Source: Gemmobacter sp.
Lineage (GTDB): Bacteria; Pseudomonadota; Alphaproteobacteria; Rhodobacterales; Rhodobacteraceae
DNA length: 64,000 nucleotides
Direction of reading: 5' to 3'
NCBI RefSeq assembly: GCF_034676705.1
Contig: NZ_JAUCBS010000005.1
Location: forward strand, 287,747 to 351,746
Shown here: positions 1 through 8,319 of the stretch, in pieces
Layout: the number at the start of each line of letters is the position of its first letter
How positions within the stretch are numbered: the stretch's first letter is position 1
Program-made: the position numbers and the translations under genes
Notes under the pieces: model-generated
What the model saw: only the letters and a program-made list of their open reading frames with translations
What the model was told of the DNA's origin: nothing
The model's database searches: none

Positions 1-1191
1 GGTCGTGATAGTGCGGCGCAGGAAGGCCGCCAGCACGGGCACCAGACCGGCCGGGTCCAGTTCCGAAGTCGACGAGATCAGTGGGGCACCATCGGGCGTG
101 GTCTTGCCCCAGAGGCGCGGGCGAACGCCGGTGCGGTTATAGAACTGCGCGCGGATCTGATCCTCGATCACCGGGCGCTTTTCCTCGATCACCAGAATCT
201 CGTCGAGGCCGTCGGCGAAGCGGTCCAGCGTTTCGGGCACCATCGGCCAGACAAGGCCGACCTTCAGCAGGCGGATCCCGGCATCCTCGGGCGTGATCCC
301 GGCGCGGTCGAAGGCGCCCATCAGGTCGCGCCACGCCTTGCCGGTGGCCACGATGCCGCGCCGGGCTCCTGCGCCGGCCCCAAGAATGCGGTCCAGCCCG
401 TTGGCGGCGGCAAAGGCGCGGACGGCGGCCAGTTTCGTTTCCAGCCGCCGTTCCTGTGCCAGCTTGTCATCGGGCCAGCGGATGTGCAGGCCGCCGGGCG
501 GCATGTCGAATGCGGGCAGCACGGGGCGTGCGGCGGGATCGGGCAGGGTCAGGCTGGCGGTGCATTCGACGATCTCGGTCTGGCATTTGAACCCGACCCA
601 GACCCCGGCGAACCGGCTGAGCGCAAAGCCCATCAGGCCGAAGTCGATATACTCCTCGACCCCCGCCGGGGCCAGCACCGGCACCATGGCCGAGATCAGC
701 ACATGTTCCGACTGGTGCGGAAAGGTAGAGGATACCGCGCCATGATCGTCCCCCATCAGCAAGAGGACGCCGCCCTTGGGGTGGGTGCCGGCGGCATTGG
801 CATGACGGATCGCGTCCATCGACCGATCCACCCCCGGCCCCTTGCCATACCACATGGCGAACACGCCATCGTGCCGCGCGCCGGGGGATAGGTCGGTCTG
901 CTGGCTGCCCCAGACCGCGGTGGCGGCCAGATCCTCGTTCAACCCGGGCTGAAAGCGGATGGCATCGGTTTCCAGAAACTTCCTGGCGCGATTCAGCTCG
1001 CCATCGAAATCCGCCAGCGGCGATCCGCGATAGCCCGACACGAAGCCGGCGGTGTTCAGCCCGTCGGCCCGGTCGCGGGCGTGCTGTTCGATCAGCAGCC
1101 GGATCAGCGCCTGCGCGCCCGACACCAGGATGCGGCCCGATGGCTGGCTGTAACGGTCGGTCAGGGCGGGGGGCTTGGCGGGGGCGTTCAT
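1..1191 (-). CDS. Indolepyruvate ferredoxin oxidoreductase family protein, N-terminal part (cut by window edge)
   Basis: Reading the minus strand from an ATG at 1191 gives 397 codons with no stop up to position 1, so the C-terminal part lies outside the window. The N-terminal region carries the VSGYRGSPLADFDGEL stretch (about residues 51-66) typical of the fused IorAB-type 2-oxoacid:ferredoxin oxidoreductases of proteobacteria, which run to about 1150 residues. These thiamine-diphosphate, iron-sulfur enzymes convert aryl pyruvates such as indolepyruvate to aryl-acetyl-CoA plus CO2. The ATG overlaps the stop of the upstream flavoprotein gene (ATGA, 1188-1191), which implies translational coupling. 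Together they would take a 2-hydroxy acid to the 2-oxo acid and then to an acyl-CoA. The exact 2-oxoacid substrate cannot be read from sequence. Confidence 0.85.
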   Translation of the reverse strand, partial: MNAPAKPPALTDRYSQPSGRILVSGAQALIRLLIEQHARDRADGLNTAGFVSGYRGSPLADFDGELNRARKFLETDAIRFQPGLNEDLAATAVWGSQQTDLSPGARHDGVFAMWYGKGPGVDRSMDAIRHANAAGTHPKGGVLLLMGDDHGAVSSTFPHQSEHVLISAMVPVLAPAGVEEYIDFGLMGFALSRFAGVWVGFKCQTEIVECTASLTLPDPAARPVLPAFDMPPGGLHIRWPDDKLAQERRLETKLAAVRAFAAANGLDRILGAGAGARRGIVATGKAWRDLMGAFDRAGITPEDAGIRLLKVGLVWPMVPETLDRFADGLDEILVIEEKRPVIEDQIRAQFYNRTGVRPRLWGKTTPDGAPLISSTSELDPAGLVPVLAAFLRRTITT

Positions 1192-2546
1192 GCGGGTGTC
1201 CCGAAGATGCGGCCGGGGTTCAGGATGAACCCCGGGTCGATGGCGCCCTTGATCCGGGCCATGGCGGCGATTTCGGCGGCATCGCGGCACAAGGGCAGCC
1301 AGCGCACCTTGTCCAGCCCGATGCCGTGTTCGGCGGTGATCACCCCGCCATGCCGGGCGGTCAGGGCAAAAACCTGGGTCGTCAGGGCATCGTCGGGGGG
1401 GCAGGCCAGGATATAGTGCAGGTTGCCATCGCCCAGATGGCCAAAGACATAGGGCCGCGCCCGGCCCGCGCACAGCGCCGCCGCCTGATCCAGAAAGGCG
1501 GGAATGGCGGGCAGCGGCAGCGACAGATCCAGGCTGGTCAGCGGGCCGGCATTTTCGATCAGGTAATGGCTGCACCCGTCGCGCAGCGCCCACAGGCGCA
1601 GGCAATCCGCCTCGGACGCGGACAGGACGGCATCGGCGATCTGGCCGGTTTCCAGCGCGGCGCCCAGCACGGTTTCCAGCCGCGCGGCATCGGCGGCAGG
1701 GTCGGGGCCCGCCACCTCGACCAGCAGGACGGCGGCGGCAGGGGTGGCAAAGGGGTAGCGCAACCCGCGCCGGGCGCAGGTTTCCGACAACAGCGGGTCG
1801 ATGATCAGCTCGCAGGCTTGCAACAGCGGGCCAAGGCCCGCGCGCAGCACGGGCAGCAGGGCCAGCGCCTGTGCCGCACCTTCCAGCGCGCAGACGGCGA
1901 CGCGGCGGGCCGTCGGGGCCGGGTGCAGGCGCAGCACCAGCCGGGTGATCAGGCCCAGCACACCTTCGGACCCGATCAGATATTGCGACAGATCCAGCCC
2001 GCTGTTGTCCTTGGCCAGCCCGCCCAGCCGGCTGACGATGGTGCCATCGGGCAAAACCGCCTCCAGCCCCAGAACCTGTTGGCGGAAGGTGCCATAGCGC
2101 AGCGCCAGCGGCCCGCCCGCGTTGGTGGCGGCCATGCCGCCCACCGTGGCGCTGCCCCGTGCGCCCAGATCGGCGGCCAGATACAGCCCATGGTCGCGCG
2201 CCGCCTGCTGCGCGGTTTCCAGCGGCACGCCGGCGCCAAGGGTCATCGTTGCCGCCACCGGATCGACCACCGGCGGCGCGGTCAGCCGTTCGGTGGACAG
2301 CACAACCTCGCCCGGCTGAACCCGCGCCCCACCCGACAGGCCGGTGCGCCCGCCCTGCACCACGGCGGCCAGCCCGGCCGATTGCAGCGCGCGCAGAATC
2401 GCCGCCGCATCCTGCGCCGACCGGGGGGCCAGCACCGCCAGCGGCGCCGCACCCGGCTTGCCCGCGGCATCGTCGCGATAGCGCGGCGCATCGGCCAGCT
2501 GATGGGCCAGCAAGGCGGGCGGCAGGGTGGGGGCGGGCTGGCTCAC
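1188..2546 (-). CDS. FAD-binding oxidoreductase, GlcD/D-2-hydroxyacid dehydrogenase family
   Basis: Member of the FAD-binding type-4 family (D-lactate, D-2-hydroxyglutarate and glycolate dehydrogenases). The FAD-binding loop VVQGGRTGLSGGA lies near residues 62-74. The C-terminal half has the GHLGDGNLHY and AEHGIG motifs that hold the metal and substrate in this family. I chose a GTG start at 2546 because an AGGAG ribosome site lies about 8 bases upstream; an in-frame ATG at 2624 lacks one and would add a non-conserved tail. The length of 452 residues is normal. The stop overlaps the start of the ferredoxin oxidoreductase, so the likely role is oxidation of a D-2-hydroxy acid to the 2-oxo acid used by the next enzyme. 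Confidence 0.85.
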   Translation of the reverse strand: MSQPAPTLPPALLAHQLADAPRYRDDAAGKPGAAPLAVLAPRSAQDAAAILRALQSAGLAAVVQGGRTGLSGGARVQPGEVVLSTERLTAPPVVDPVAATMTLGAGVPLETAQQAARDHGLYLAADLGARGSATVGGMAATNAGGPLALRYGTFRQQVLGLEAVLPDGTIVSRLGGLAKDNSGLDLSQYLIGSEGVLGLITRLVLRLHPAPTARRVAVCALEGAAQALALLPVLRAGLGPLLQACELIIDPLLSETCARRGLRYPFATPAAAVLLVEVAGPDPAADAARLETVLGAALETGQIADAVLSASEADCLRLWALRDGCSHYLIENAGPLTSLDLSLPLPAIPAFLDQAAALCAGRARPYVFGHLGDGNLHYILACPPDDALTTQVFALTARHGGVITAEHGIGLDKVRWLPLCRDAAEIAAMARIKGAIDPGFILNPGRIFGTPA

Positions 2547-2667
2547 GGAAGCGGTCTCCTGCTGGCGGGCGGGCATGCACACAGGCATATCACAATGCCG
2601 GCCAGCCACCAGCGCGGCCGCCACCTGCCCGGCGACAGGTTATTTCTGTTGCAATCAAAGTCAAATA

Positions 2668-2681
2668 CATATTTCAATATG
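2668..2681. promoter_or_regulatory. Putative GntR operator, copy 1
   Basis: CATATTTCAATATG is a near-perfect palindrome (CATATT/AATATG arms around a two-base centre). It is followed by GAAATA and lies in the region between the divergent flavoprotein and enoyl-CoA reductase genes. Its reverse complement core, CATATTGAAATATG, occurs at 7068-7081 beside the FadR-type regulator, and both copies are followed by GGAAAT on the + strand. The shared sequence and positions point to one regulator acting on both promoters. Binding is inferred. Confidence 0.6.
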
Positions 2682-2738
2682 GAAATAGGGAGAACGGGGA
2701 TGCCTGCCCGGCAGGCACCCCCCGAGATTGGAGCAATA

Positions 2739-3743
2739 ATGATGGCCGATCCTGTGACGGATTTCACGGCGCTGGTGATCCGCGATGCCGAAGGCAAGCC
2801 GAAAGCGGGGTTCGAGCGGCTGACGCTGGCCGACCTGCCCGACAATGACGTGCTGGTCGAGATCAGCCATTCCAGCCTGAACTACAAGGACGGGCTGGCG
2901 GTCAGCGGCAAGGGCCGCATCGCGCGGCGGCTGCCGATGGTGGCGGGGATCGACCTGGCAGGCACCGTGGTGTCGTCGAAGGTGGCCGACTGGCAGCCGG
3001 GTGACCGGGTGATCGTGAATGGCTGGGGTCTGTCGGAAACCGAATGGGGCGGCTACTCCCGCTATCAAAGCCTCAAGGCCGGGCATCTGACCCGCCTGCC
3101 GGCCGGGTTCAGCGCGGCCGAGGCGATGGCGATCGGGACGGCGGGCTATACCGCGGCGCTGTGCGTTCTGGCGCTGGAAGACTGGGGCGTGATCGCGCCG
3201 GGCAAGGGCGAGGTGCTGGTGACCGGCGCGGCCGGTGGCGTGGGCAGCGTGGCGGTGGCCTTGCTGGCCGCGCGCGGCTATCGCGTGGTGGCGGCGACGG
3301 GGCGCGACAGCCAGCACGATTTCCTGCGCGATCTGGGGGCATCGGATTTCGTCGCCCGCAGCGCGCTGGCCGAGGCCGGCAAGATGTTGCAGGCCGAACG
3401 CTGGTCGGGCGCGGTGGATACGGTGGGCAGCCATACGCTGGCCAATGTGCTGGCGCAGACGGTCTATGGCGGGGCGGTGGCGGCCTGCGGGCTGGCGGGG
3501 GGCGCCGATCTGCCCGCATCGGTCATGCCGCATATCCTGCGCAGCGTCGCGCTGATCGGGGTGGATTCGGTGATGTGCCCGGCGGCGAAACGCGACCGGG
3601 CCTGGGCCTTTCTGGATGCGCATCTGGACCGCGCCAAACTCGCGGCGCTGACCAGCGTATCCCCGATGGCCGATCTGCCCGCGCTGGCGCAAGCCATCGT
3701 CAAGGGTGAGACGCGCGGCCGACATGTCATTGAAATTTCGTAA
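2739..3743 (+). CDS. acuI: MDR-family acrylyl-CoA/enoyl-CoA reductase (AcuI/YhdH-like)
   Basis: Medium-chain reductase without catalytic zinc ligands, 334 residues, matching the AcuI/YhdH group that reduces acrylyl-CoA or related enoyl-CoA with NADPH. Visible features are the SLNYKDGLA segment near residues 46-54, the AGIDLAGTV strand near 69-77 and the nucleotide loop VTGAAGGVGS near 161-170. GGAG at 2730-2733 serves the tandem ATG ATG; the second ATG (2742) is equally plausible. The gene is followed after 15 bases by an enoyl-CoA hydratase, so the pair handles an unsaturated CoA thioester. In Rhodobacterales AcuI detoxifies acrylyl-CoA from DMSP or 3-hydroxypropionate. Here the neighbouring ligase suggests a longer or aryl acyl chain instead. 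Confidence 0.85.
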   Translation: MMADPVTDFTALVIRDAEGKPKAGFERLTLADLPDNDVLVEISHSSLNYKDGLAVSGKGRIARRLPMVAGIDLAGTVVSSKVADWQPGDRVIVNGWGLSETEWGGYSRYQSLKAGHLTRLPAGFSAAEAMAIGTAGYTAALCVLALEDWGVIAPGKGEVLVTGAAGGVGSVAVALLAARGYRVVAATGRDSQHDFLRDLGASDFVARSALAEAGKMLQAERWSGAVDTVGSHTLANVLAQTVYGGAVAACGLAGGADLPASVMPHILRSVALIGVDSVMCPAAKRDRAWAFLDAHLDRAKLAALTSVSPMADLPALAQAIVKGETRGRHVIEIS

Positions 3744-3758
3744 GGAAAGGTCCGACCC

Positions 3759-4568
3759 ATGAGCGATGATCTGGTGCTGTGGCACAAGGATCCGGTGGAT
3801 GCCTTTGTCACGCTGACGATGAACCGCCCCGAAAAGATGAACGCGATGAACCAGGCGCTTGGCGATGCGCTGGAGGCGGCGATCATCCGCGCGGTCAAAG
3901 ACCCCGAGGTGCGCGCCGTGATCCTGACCGGCGCAGGGCGGGCGTGGTCGTCGGGGTTCGACCTGGGCGGCGAAGATTTCGAGATGACCGCCGACCAGTG
4001 GCGCAACGACATTGGCGAGAACATGCGCCGCCTGCGCATCATCCGCGAAGCGCCGATCCCGATCATCGCGGCCGTCAACGGATATGCGCTGGCCGGCGGG
4101 CTGGAGCTGATGATGTGCTGCGACATGACCATCGCGGCCGAGGATGCGAAATTCGGCGAACCCGAGGTGCGCCACGTGTCGGCGCCGCCGACGCTGATGC
4201 TGCCCTGGACCGTGCCGATGATCCATGCGCGCCATCTGATGTATACCGGCGACCTGATCGACGGGCGCGAAGCGCACCGGATCCATCTGGTGAACAAGGT
4301 GGTGCCGCGCGACCAGCTGATGGCCGAGGCCGAACGCCTGGCCCGCAAATGCGCCCGCATGCCCGGCACCGCGATCAAATACGCCAAGGCGGCGCTGAAC
4401 CACCAGCAGCAGACGGCGGGGCTGGAAAGTTCCTGGACCTACAACCGCGAAACCACCGCGATCCTGCATGCGACCGAGGAAGGCGCCTACTGGATGCGCG
4501 TCCTGAAGGAAAAGAACCTGAAGGGGTTCCTGGAAGAGCGCGAGGCGCCGTTCCGGGAACTGGACTAG
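3759..4568 (+). CDS. Enoyl-CoA hydratase/isomerase family protein
   Basis: Crotonase-fold enzyme of 269 residues. The oxyanion-hole region GRAWSSGFDLGG (60-71) and the second oxyanion/catalytic segment GYALAGGLELMMCCD (108-122) are intact. The two glutamates that activate water in true hydratases are present at E116 and E136. It lies 15 bases after the enoyl-CoA reductase with an AAGGA ribosome site and forms a two-gene operon with it. Hydration or hydration-cleavage of an enoyl-CoA made by the nearby CoA ligase is likely. It does not look like a close copy of the known hydroxycinnamoyl-CoA hydratase-lyases, so I do not assign that reaction. Confidence 0.88.
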   Translation: MSDDLVLWHKDPVDAFVTLTMNRPEKMNAMNQALGDALEAAIIRAVKDPEVRAVILTGAGRAWSSGFDLGGEDFEMTADQWRNDIGENMRRLRIIREAPIPIIAAVNGYALAGGLELMMCCDMTIAAEDAKFGEPEVRHVSAPPTLMLPWTVPMIHARHLMYTGDLIDGREAHRIHLVNKVVPRDQLMAEAERLARKCARMPGTAIKYAKAALNHQQQTAGLESSWTYNRETTAILHATEEGAYWMRVLKEKNLKGFLEEREAPFRELD

Positions 4569-4582
4569 GGTCTGGCGTCGGA

Positions 4583-4603
4583 CGGGGGGCCTTCTGCCCC
4601 CCG
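4583..4603 (+). terminator. GC hairpin between convergent genes
   Basis: A perfect 8-base-pair stem (CGGGGGGC/GCCCCCCG) closes a CTTCT loop 14 bases after the hydratase stop. The convergent CoA-ligase gene ends at 4645. There is no long T run, but the position suits a bidirectional terminator. The following CCCCCCGAGGATATTT is a sequence I associate with gene ends in Rhodobacterales. Confidence 0.6.
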
Positions 4604-4644
4604 AACCCCCCGAGGATATTTGTATCAGAGCGAAATGGGGGCGG

Positions 4645-6282
4645 TCAGGCCGGTGTGTGCCCAAGGCGGCCTTGCACCAGTGCCGCAAACAGGGCGGCAT
4701 GGTTGCGCTGGATGCGCGATTGCACCAGTTGCCCCTTGGCCGAAACCTCGCCTCGGTCGGGCGAAGGGGTGAAATCGGCGCGGGCAAAGCGGCGGATGGC
4801 GGTGGAACTGGCAGGATTGGCGCGGTTCCAGTCGGCCAGAGCGGTGGATAGCGCGGCATCGGTGGCGCCGGGCGTGGCGAAGATCAGCGCGACCAGCCCT
4901 TCGGCCCCGGCGCCGCCCAGCACAAGGTCGGTGGCCAGGGGGCCAAGCCGGCGCAGGATATCGGCGCGCAGCAGGCCCGCGCGCACCTTGATGCCGCTGG
5001 ACAGTTTGAAATCCTCGGCAATGCGACCGTTGAAGCGCAGCATGGGCTGGCCGTGGGCGTCGGGTTCCAGAACGCCGGCATCGCCGGTGCAATAGTAGCC
5101 ATGGGCATCCAGCGGCAGGGGAAAGGCGCCATCCTCGCCCAGATAGCAGGGGGCAAGGTTGGGGCCGCGGAAGCGGATTTCCGACAGGCCGTCGGTTTCG
5201 ACCAGGGCGATGTCGTGGCCGGGCAGGGGCCAGCCCAGAACGCCCGGCGCCGCGATATCGCCCGGCACAAGGCACATGGTGGAGGCCGCCTCGGTCGCGC
5301 CATAGCCGGACAGCACGGTGATGCGAGGACCGTGGCGGTGGGCCATTTCGGTGCGGAACTGGTCCAGCCGTTGCCACAGGGCGGGGTCCATCGCGGCGCC
5401 GGCAAAGAAGATGTGGCGCAGCCGGGCGCAGCCCCGGGCCACGCGGTCGGGTTCGGCATCGAAGGCGTCGAGCAACAGTTTCAGCCCCAGCGGCACGCCG
5501 ATGGACAGGGTGGGCTGCACATCGGCCATCAGATCGAGCATGGCGCCCATGCCATCGGCCGAGGGTGGCGGCGACAGGTGCAGGGTGCCGCCGTGCCAGA
5601 TGATCTTGAAAAGATTGTCCAATCCGCCGAACACATGGTTCCACGGCATCCAGTCGATCAGCACGGGCGGCCCTTCGTTCAGGAAGGGCCAGGCGATGGC
5701 ATAGGCCGCCTGGCAGGACGAGATCATGGCGCGGGTGATCGGCACGCCCTTGGCCGCGCCGGTGCTGCCCGAGGTGAAGAAGATTGCCGTCCAGTCCGTC
5801 GGGCTGCCGTCATGGTCGGGCGCGGGGGCGGCGTCGGGCAGGCTGGCAAGGGTGGTGTCGCGGACCAGCAGGTCGGGCCGGGCGACGTGCCAGAGGCGCG
5901 CAGCCTCGCCATCGGTCGGGGGGGTGTGGTCAAGGCCGCGGAACGGGTGCGGGGGCAGGGTGATATGCACGAACCCGCCCAGCAGGCAGGCCAGCCGCAG
6001 GTGCAGGGCGGGAACGCTGGCCGGCAGCAGGCTGGCCACCCGGGCGCCGGGGCGCAGGCCCTGCGCGGCCAGCTGGCCGTGCAGGCGCCGGGCGGTGGCC
6101 AGCGCACCGGCATAGGTGACGGGCGCGGCGCCCGGGGCGGTCAGCAGCACCCGGTCGGGGGCCACGTCGGCCCAATGGCGCAGGCGGGCGGCAACATCGG
6201 TTTCGGCGCCGGTCAGCGGCAGCGCATGGGTCAGGTGCAATGCCCCGTCGGCCCGCCGCCCGATGATCAGCGATCCGGTCAT
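4645..6282 (-). CDS. AMP-dependent acyl-CoA synthetase, feruloyl-CoA synthase-like
   Basis: Adenylate-forming ligase of 545 residues. The P-loop-like motif FTSGSTGAAKG is at 169-179. WMPWNHVFGG (211-220) and the later GRIAEDFKLSSG motif are hallmarks of feruloyl-CoA synthases. A C-terminal DRGEVSAKG segment holds the expected catalytic lysine. The protein is shorter than typical feruloyl-CoA synthases (about 600 or more residues), mainly at the N-terminus. The start overlaps the stop of the GntR regulator by 4 bases, so regulator and ligase are cotranscribed. It probably activates an aromatic or other carboxylic acid for the hydratase/reductase pair; the substrate is inferred only from family resemblance. 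Confidence 0.82.
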   Translation of the reverse strand: MTGSLIIGRRADGALHLTHALPLTGAETDVAARLRHWADVAPDRVLLTAPGAAPVTYAGALATARRLHGQLAAQGLRPGARVASLLPASVPALHLRLACLLGGFVHITLPPHPFRGLDHTPPTDGEAARLWHVARPDLLVRDTTLASLPDAAPAPDHDGSPTDWTAIFFTSGSTGAAKGVPITRAMISSCQAAYAIAWPFLNEGPPVLIDWMPWNHVFGGLDNLFKIIWHGGTLHLSPPPSADGMGAMLDLMADVQPTLSIGVPLGLKLLLDAFDAEPDRVARGCARLRHIFFAGAAMDPALWQRLDQFRTEMAHRHGPRITVLSGYGATEAASTMCLVPGDIAAPGVLGWPLPGHDIALVETDGLSEIRFRGPNLAPCYLGEDGAFPLPLDAHGYYCTGDAGVLEPDAHGQPMLRFNGRIAEDFKLSSGIKVRAGLLRADILRRLGPLATDLVLGGAGAEGLVALIFATPGATDAALSTALADWNRANPASSTAIRRFARADFTPSPDRGEVSAKGQLVQSRIQRNHAALFAALVQGRLGHTPA

Positions 6283-7025
6283 GCCCCCGCCGCGTCGGAC
6301 TGCCGCGCGGCGCGCTGTTCCACGGCCATGTCATAGACCCCGCTTTGATAGTCGATCAGCTTGTCGAAATCCGCCACCGCCCCGGCCGCGTCGCGGGCCA
6401 GGATGCCCGAGAAGATCCGCCGTTGCAGCGCCACCACCACATCGCGCTGGCGGAACTGGAAGGAGATCATGTTGGCGGCGGGAATCAGCGACTGGTTGAC
6501 CATGACCATGACCAGCCGCAGCAGCGCGTTGGGGCTGGCGGCGGCGACGGCCTGATGGAATTCCACCTCCAGCCGGCAGAAATCCTCGTCGGAAATCTCG
6601 GTATGGTCCAGCTCCAGCAAGGCCGCCTCGATCCGCAGGTGTTCTTCGCGGCCGGCGTGCTGGCAGGCGGCCTCGATGCACAGGCGGCCCAGGCTGCGGC
6701 GGGTTTCCACGATGTCGGACAGGCCCACGGCACCCAGCGAGACCAGCCAGTTGGTGGTTTCGTGCAGGGTCTGCGCGGCGATATCCAGCGAGGGCGGGTT
6801 GACGAATACCCCGCCCTTGGGCCCGCGTTTCGACCGGATCAGCTTTTTCGCCGCCAGAATCTTCATCGCTTCGCGCACGGTGGGCTGCGAGACGCCGAAG
6901 CGGTCGGCCAGATCGGATTCCGACGGCAGGCGTTCCGCCGCGCCAAGGCGGCCCTGCATGATGTCGTCCTGAAGCCTTTCGGCGATCTGCCGCGCAAGTC
7001 CCTGATTGCGATCAATGCTGGTCAT
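6279..7025 (-). CDS. FadR-type GntR transcriptional regulator (FCD domain)
   Basis: The 248-residue protein has an N-terminal winged HTH (residues about 10-75, including LPSESDLADRFGVSQPTVRE) and a C-terminal all-helical FCD ligand domain with the R/H/E residues typical of metal-dependent acid-sensing FadR relatives. The next gene, the CoA ligase, starts within its stop codon. The promoter region on the far side holds the near-palindrome at 7068-7081, matched at 2668-2681. The likely job is ligand-relieved repression of the ligase, the divergent ABC importer and the distant reductase/hydratase operon. Confidence 0.88.
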   Translation of the reverse strand: MTSIDRNQGLARQIAERLQDDIMQGRLGAAERLPSESDLADRFGVSQPTVREAMKILAAKKLIRSKRGPKGGVFVNPPSLDIAAQTLHETTNWLVSLGAVGLSDIVETRRSLGRLCIEAACQHAGREEHLRIEAALLELDHTEISDEDFCRLEVEFHQAVAAASPNALLRLVMVMVNQSLIPAANMISFQFRQRDVVVALQRRIFSGILARDAAGAVADFDKLIDYQSGVYDMAVEQRAARQSDAAGA

Positions 7026-7067
7026 AGGCCCGTCCCCTCCGATGGCCGGAGCTTAGCAGAGGATTGG

Positions 7068-7081
7068 CATATTGAAATATG
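7068..7081. promoter_or_regulatory. Putative GntR operator, copy 2, with adjacent TTGACA
   Basis: CATATTGAAATATG lies 43 bases before the regulator start, in the region shared with the divergent ABC-importer operon. It equals the reverse complement of the 2668-2681 site. A consensus -35 hexamer TTGACA follows at 7088-7093 for the + strand, so a bound dimer would abut RNA polymerase. No good -10 is evident at normal spacing. Confidence 0.6.
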
Positions 7082-7189
7082 GAAATGTTGACAAACCCGC
7101 GGAAACGGTGTGAGCCTAGGTAAAAAGACCATCTGAACCTCGTCCAACAGACCACCGCCCTACAGGCGGACCAACCGGGAGTATACACG

Positions 7190-8221
7190 ATGATCACACG
7201 ACGCCACCTGATGGCGGGCATCGGCGCATCCGCCGCCCTGCTGCCGCTGGCCCGCCACGCCATGGCGCAGACGCCCTTTGTGATCCCGACCTATGGCGGG
7301 ACATGGGCCAAGCTGTGGCAGGAAACCCTGGTTCCCGAATTCACCAAGGCCACCGGCATTCAAAGCCAGATCGACGTGGGTCTTGGCAAGGACTTCGTGT
7401 CGAAGATCCGCGCCGGCGGCGGCGCCTCGCCCTATTCGGTGTTCATGGGCAACGAGAATATCGCGGCCACGCTGCGCGCCGAAGGGTTCTTTGAACCGCT
7501 GGACATGGTCAAGATCCCGAATGCCGCCAACCTGCACGACGGGCTGCTGAACAAGGGCAACAACGGCGTGCGCGCCATCGTGTCGCCGATCGGGCTGGCC
7601 TGGCGCACCGACATGGTGAAGACCGCGCCCAAGGCCTGGACCGACCTGTGGGAAAACCCGGAATACGCCGGGCGCATCGGCCTGTACCAGATCGGCAATA
7701 CCGGCGCGCAGCTGTTCCTGCGCCTGGCGGGCAAGCTGTTCGGCAAGGGCGACACCGATATCGACACCGCCTTTGCCAAGATCAAGGAACTGCAACCCTT
7801 TACCCAGGCCTCGTGGAGCGGCGAGGTGGCCGCCCAGCTGATGCGCGGCGACGTTGCGATTGCCCCGGTGGACTGGACCGAGATCCTGACCCTGCAAGAC
7901 AAGGGCGCCCCGGTGGAAATCATCGTGCCCGAGGAAGGCGTGCTGTCCTATGAGCAAAGCTTCAACATCGTGAAGACGGGCAGCAGCAAGGATGCGGCGC
8001 ATGCCTACATCAACTTCCTGCTGGACCCCAAGGTGCAGTCGATCCTGGCCGATACCTTCTATGCCTCGCCCGCCAACAAGACGGCGGTGATCAGCGCGAA
8101 AACCTCGCCGCGTCTGCCGGTGCAGGGCGATGCGATGTCCAGGATCATCCGGTTCGAATGGGACAGCTACATCGACATCGCTGCCCAGGTGGCCGACCGC
8201 TGGAACCGCGAGATCGGCTGA
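7190..8221 (+). CDS. ABC transporter substrate-binding protein, spermidine/putrescine type
   Basis: Periplasmic binding protein of 343 residues with a twin-arginine-like leader (MITRRHLMAGIG, cleavage near AMA-Q, residues 25-27). The mature part follows the PotD/PotF-like group-1/8 fold: YGGTWAKLWQETLVPEF near the start and LSYEQSFNIVKTGSSKDAAHA near the end. GGGAG provides the ribosome site. It is the first gene of a four-gene importer operon running to 11038. The cargo of such systems ranges from polyamines to small acids. The shared operator with the CoA-ligase and reductase genes favours an organic acid or amide feeding that pathway. Confidence 0.88.
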   Translation: MITRRHLMAGIGASAALLPLARHAMAQTPFVIPTYGGTWAKLWQETLVPEFTKATGIQSQIDVGLGKDFVSKIRAGGGASPYSVFMGNENIAATLRAEGFFEPLDMVKIPNAANLHDGLLNKGNNGVRAIVSPIGLAWRTDMVKTAPKAWTDLWENPEYAGRIGLYQIGNTGAQLFLRLAGKLFGKGDTDIDTAFAKIKELQPFTQASWSGEVAAQLMRGDVAIAPVDWTEILTLQDKGAPVEIIVPEEGVLSYEQSFNIVKTGSSKDAAHAYINFLLDPKVQSILADTFYASPANKTAVISAKTSPRLPVQGDAMSRIIRFEWDSYIDIAAQVADRWNREIG

Positions 8222-8227
8222 CGTTCC

Positions 8228-8256
8228 GCCACCGGCGCCCCCAAGGTGCCGGTGGC
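8228..8256 (+). terminator. Strong hairpin after binding-protein gene (attenuator)
   Basis: GCCACCGGC pairs with GCCGGTGGC, and the stem extends to 12 pairs with one G-U, around a CCCAA loop. It starts 6 bases after the binding-protein stop and about 65 bases before the ATPase gene. It likely stabilises the 5' mRNA or partly terminates transcription so that binding protein exceeds the membrane parts. Confidence 0.55.
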
Positions 8257-8319
8257 CCCCTTTCGCCCAGGCGCCGCCCCCAACGGGTGGCGCCCCCAGC
8301 GCCCCGGATGCCAGGCCCC

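Noticed and set aside
1140..2738. In-frame N-terminal extension of the enoyl-CoA reductase reading frame
   Set aside because: The extension has no resemblance to any domain, overlaps the antisense flavoprotein gene, and the ribosome site and family start are at 2739.
2661..4859. Minus-strand open frame of about 730 codons over the reductase and hydratase genes
   Set aside because: Composition and lack of motifs mark it as the antisense shadow of the two well-supported + strand genes.
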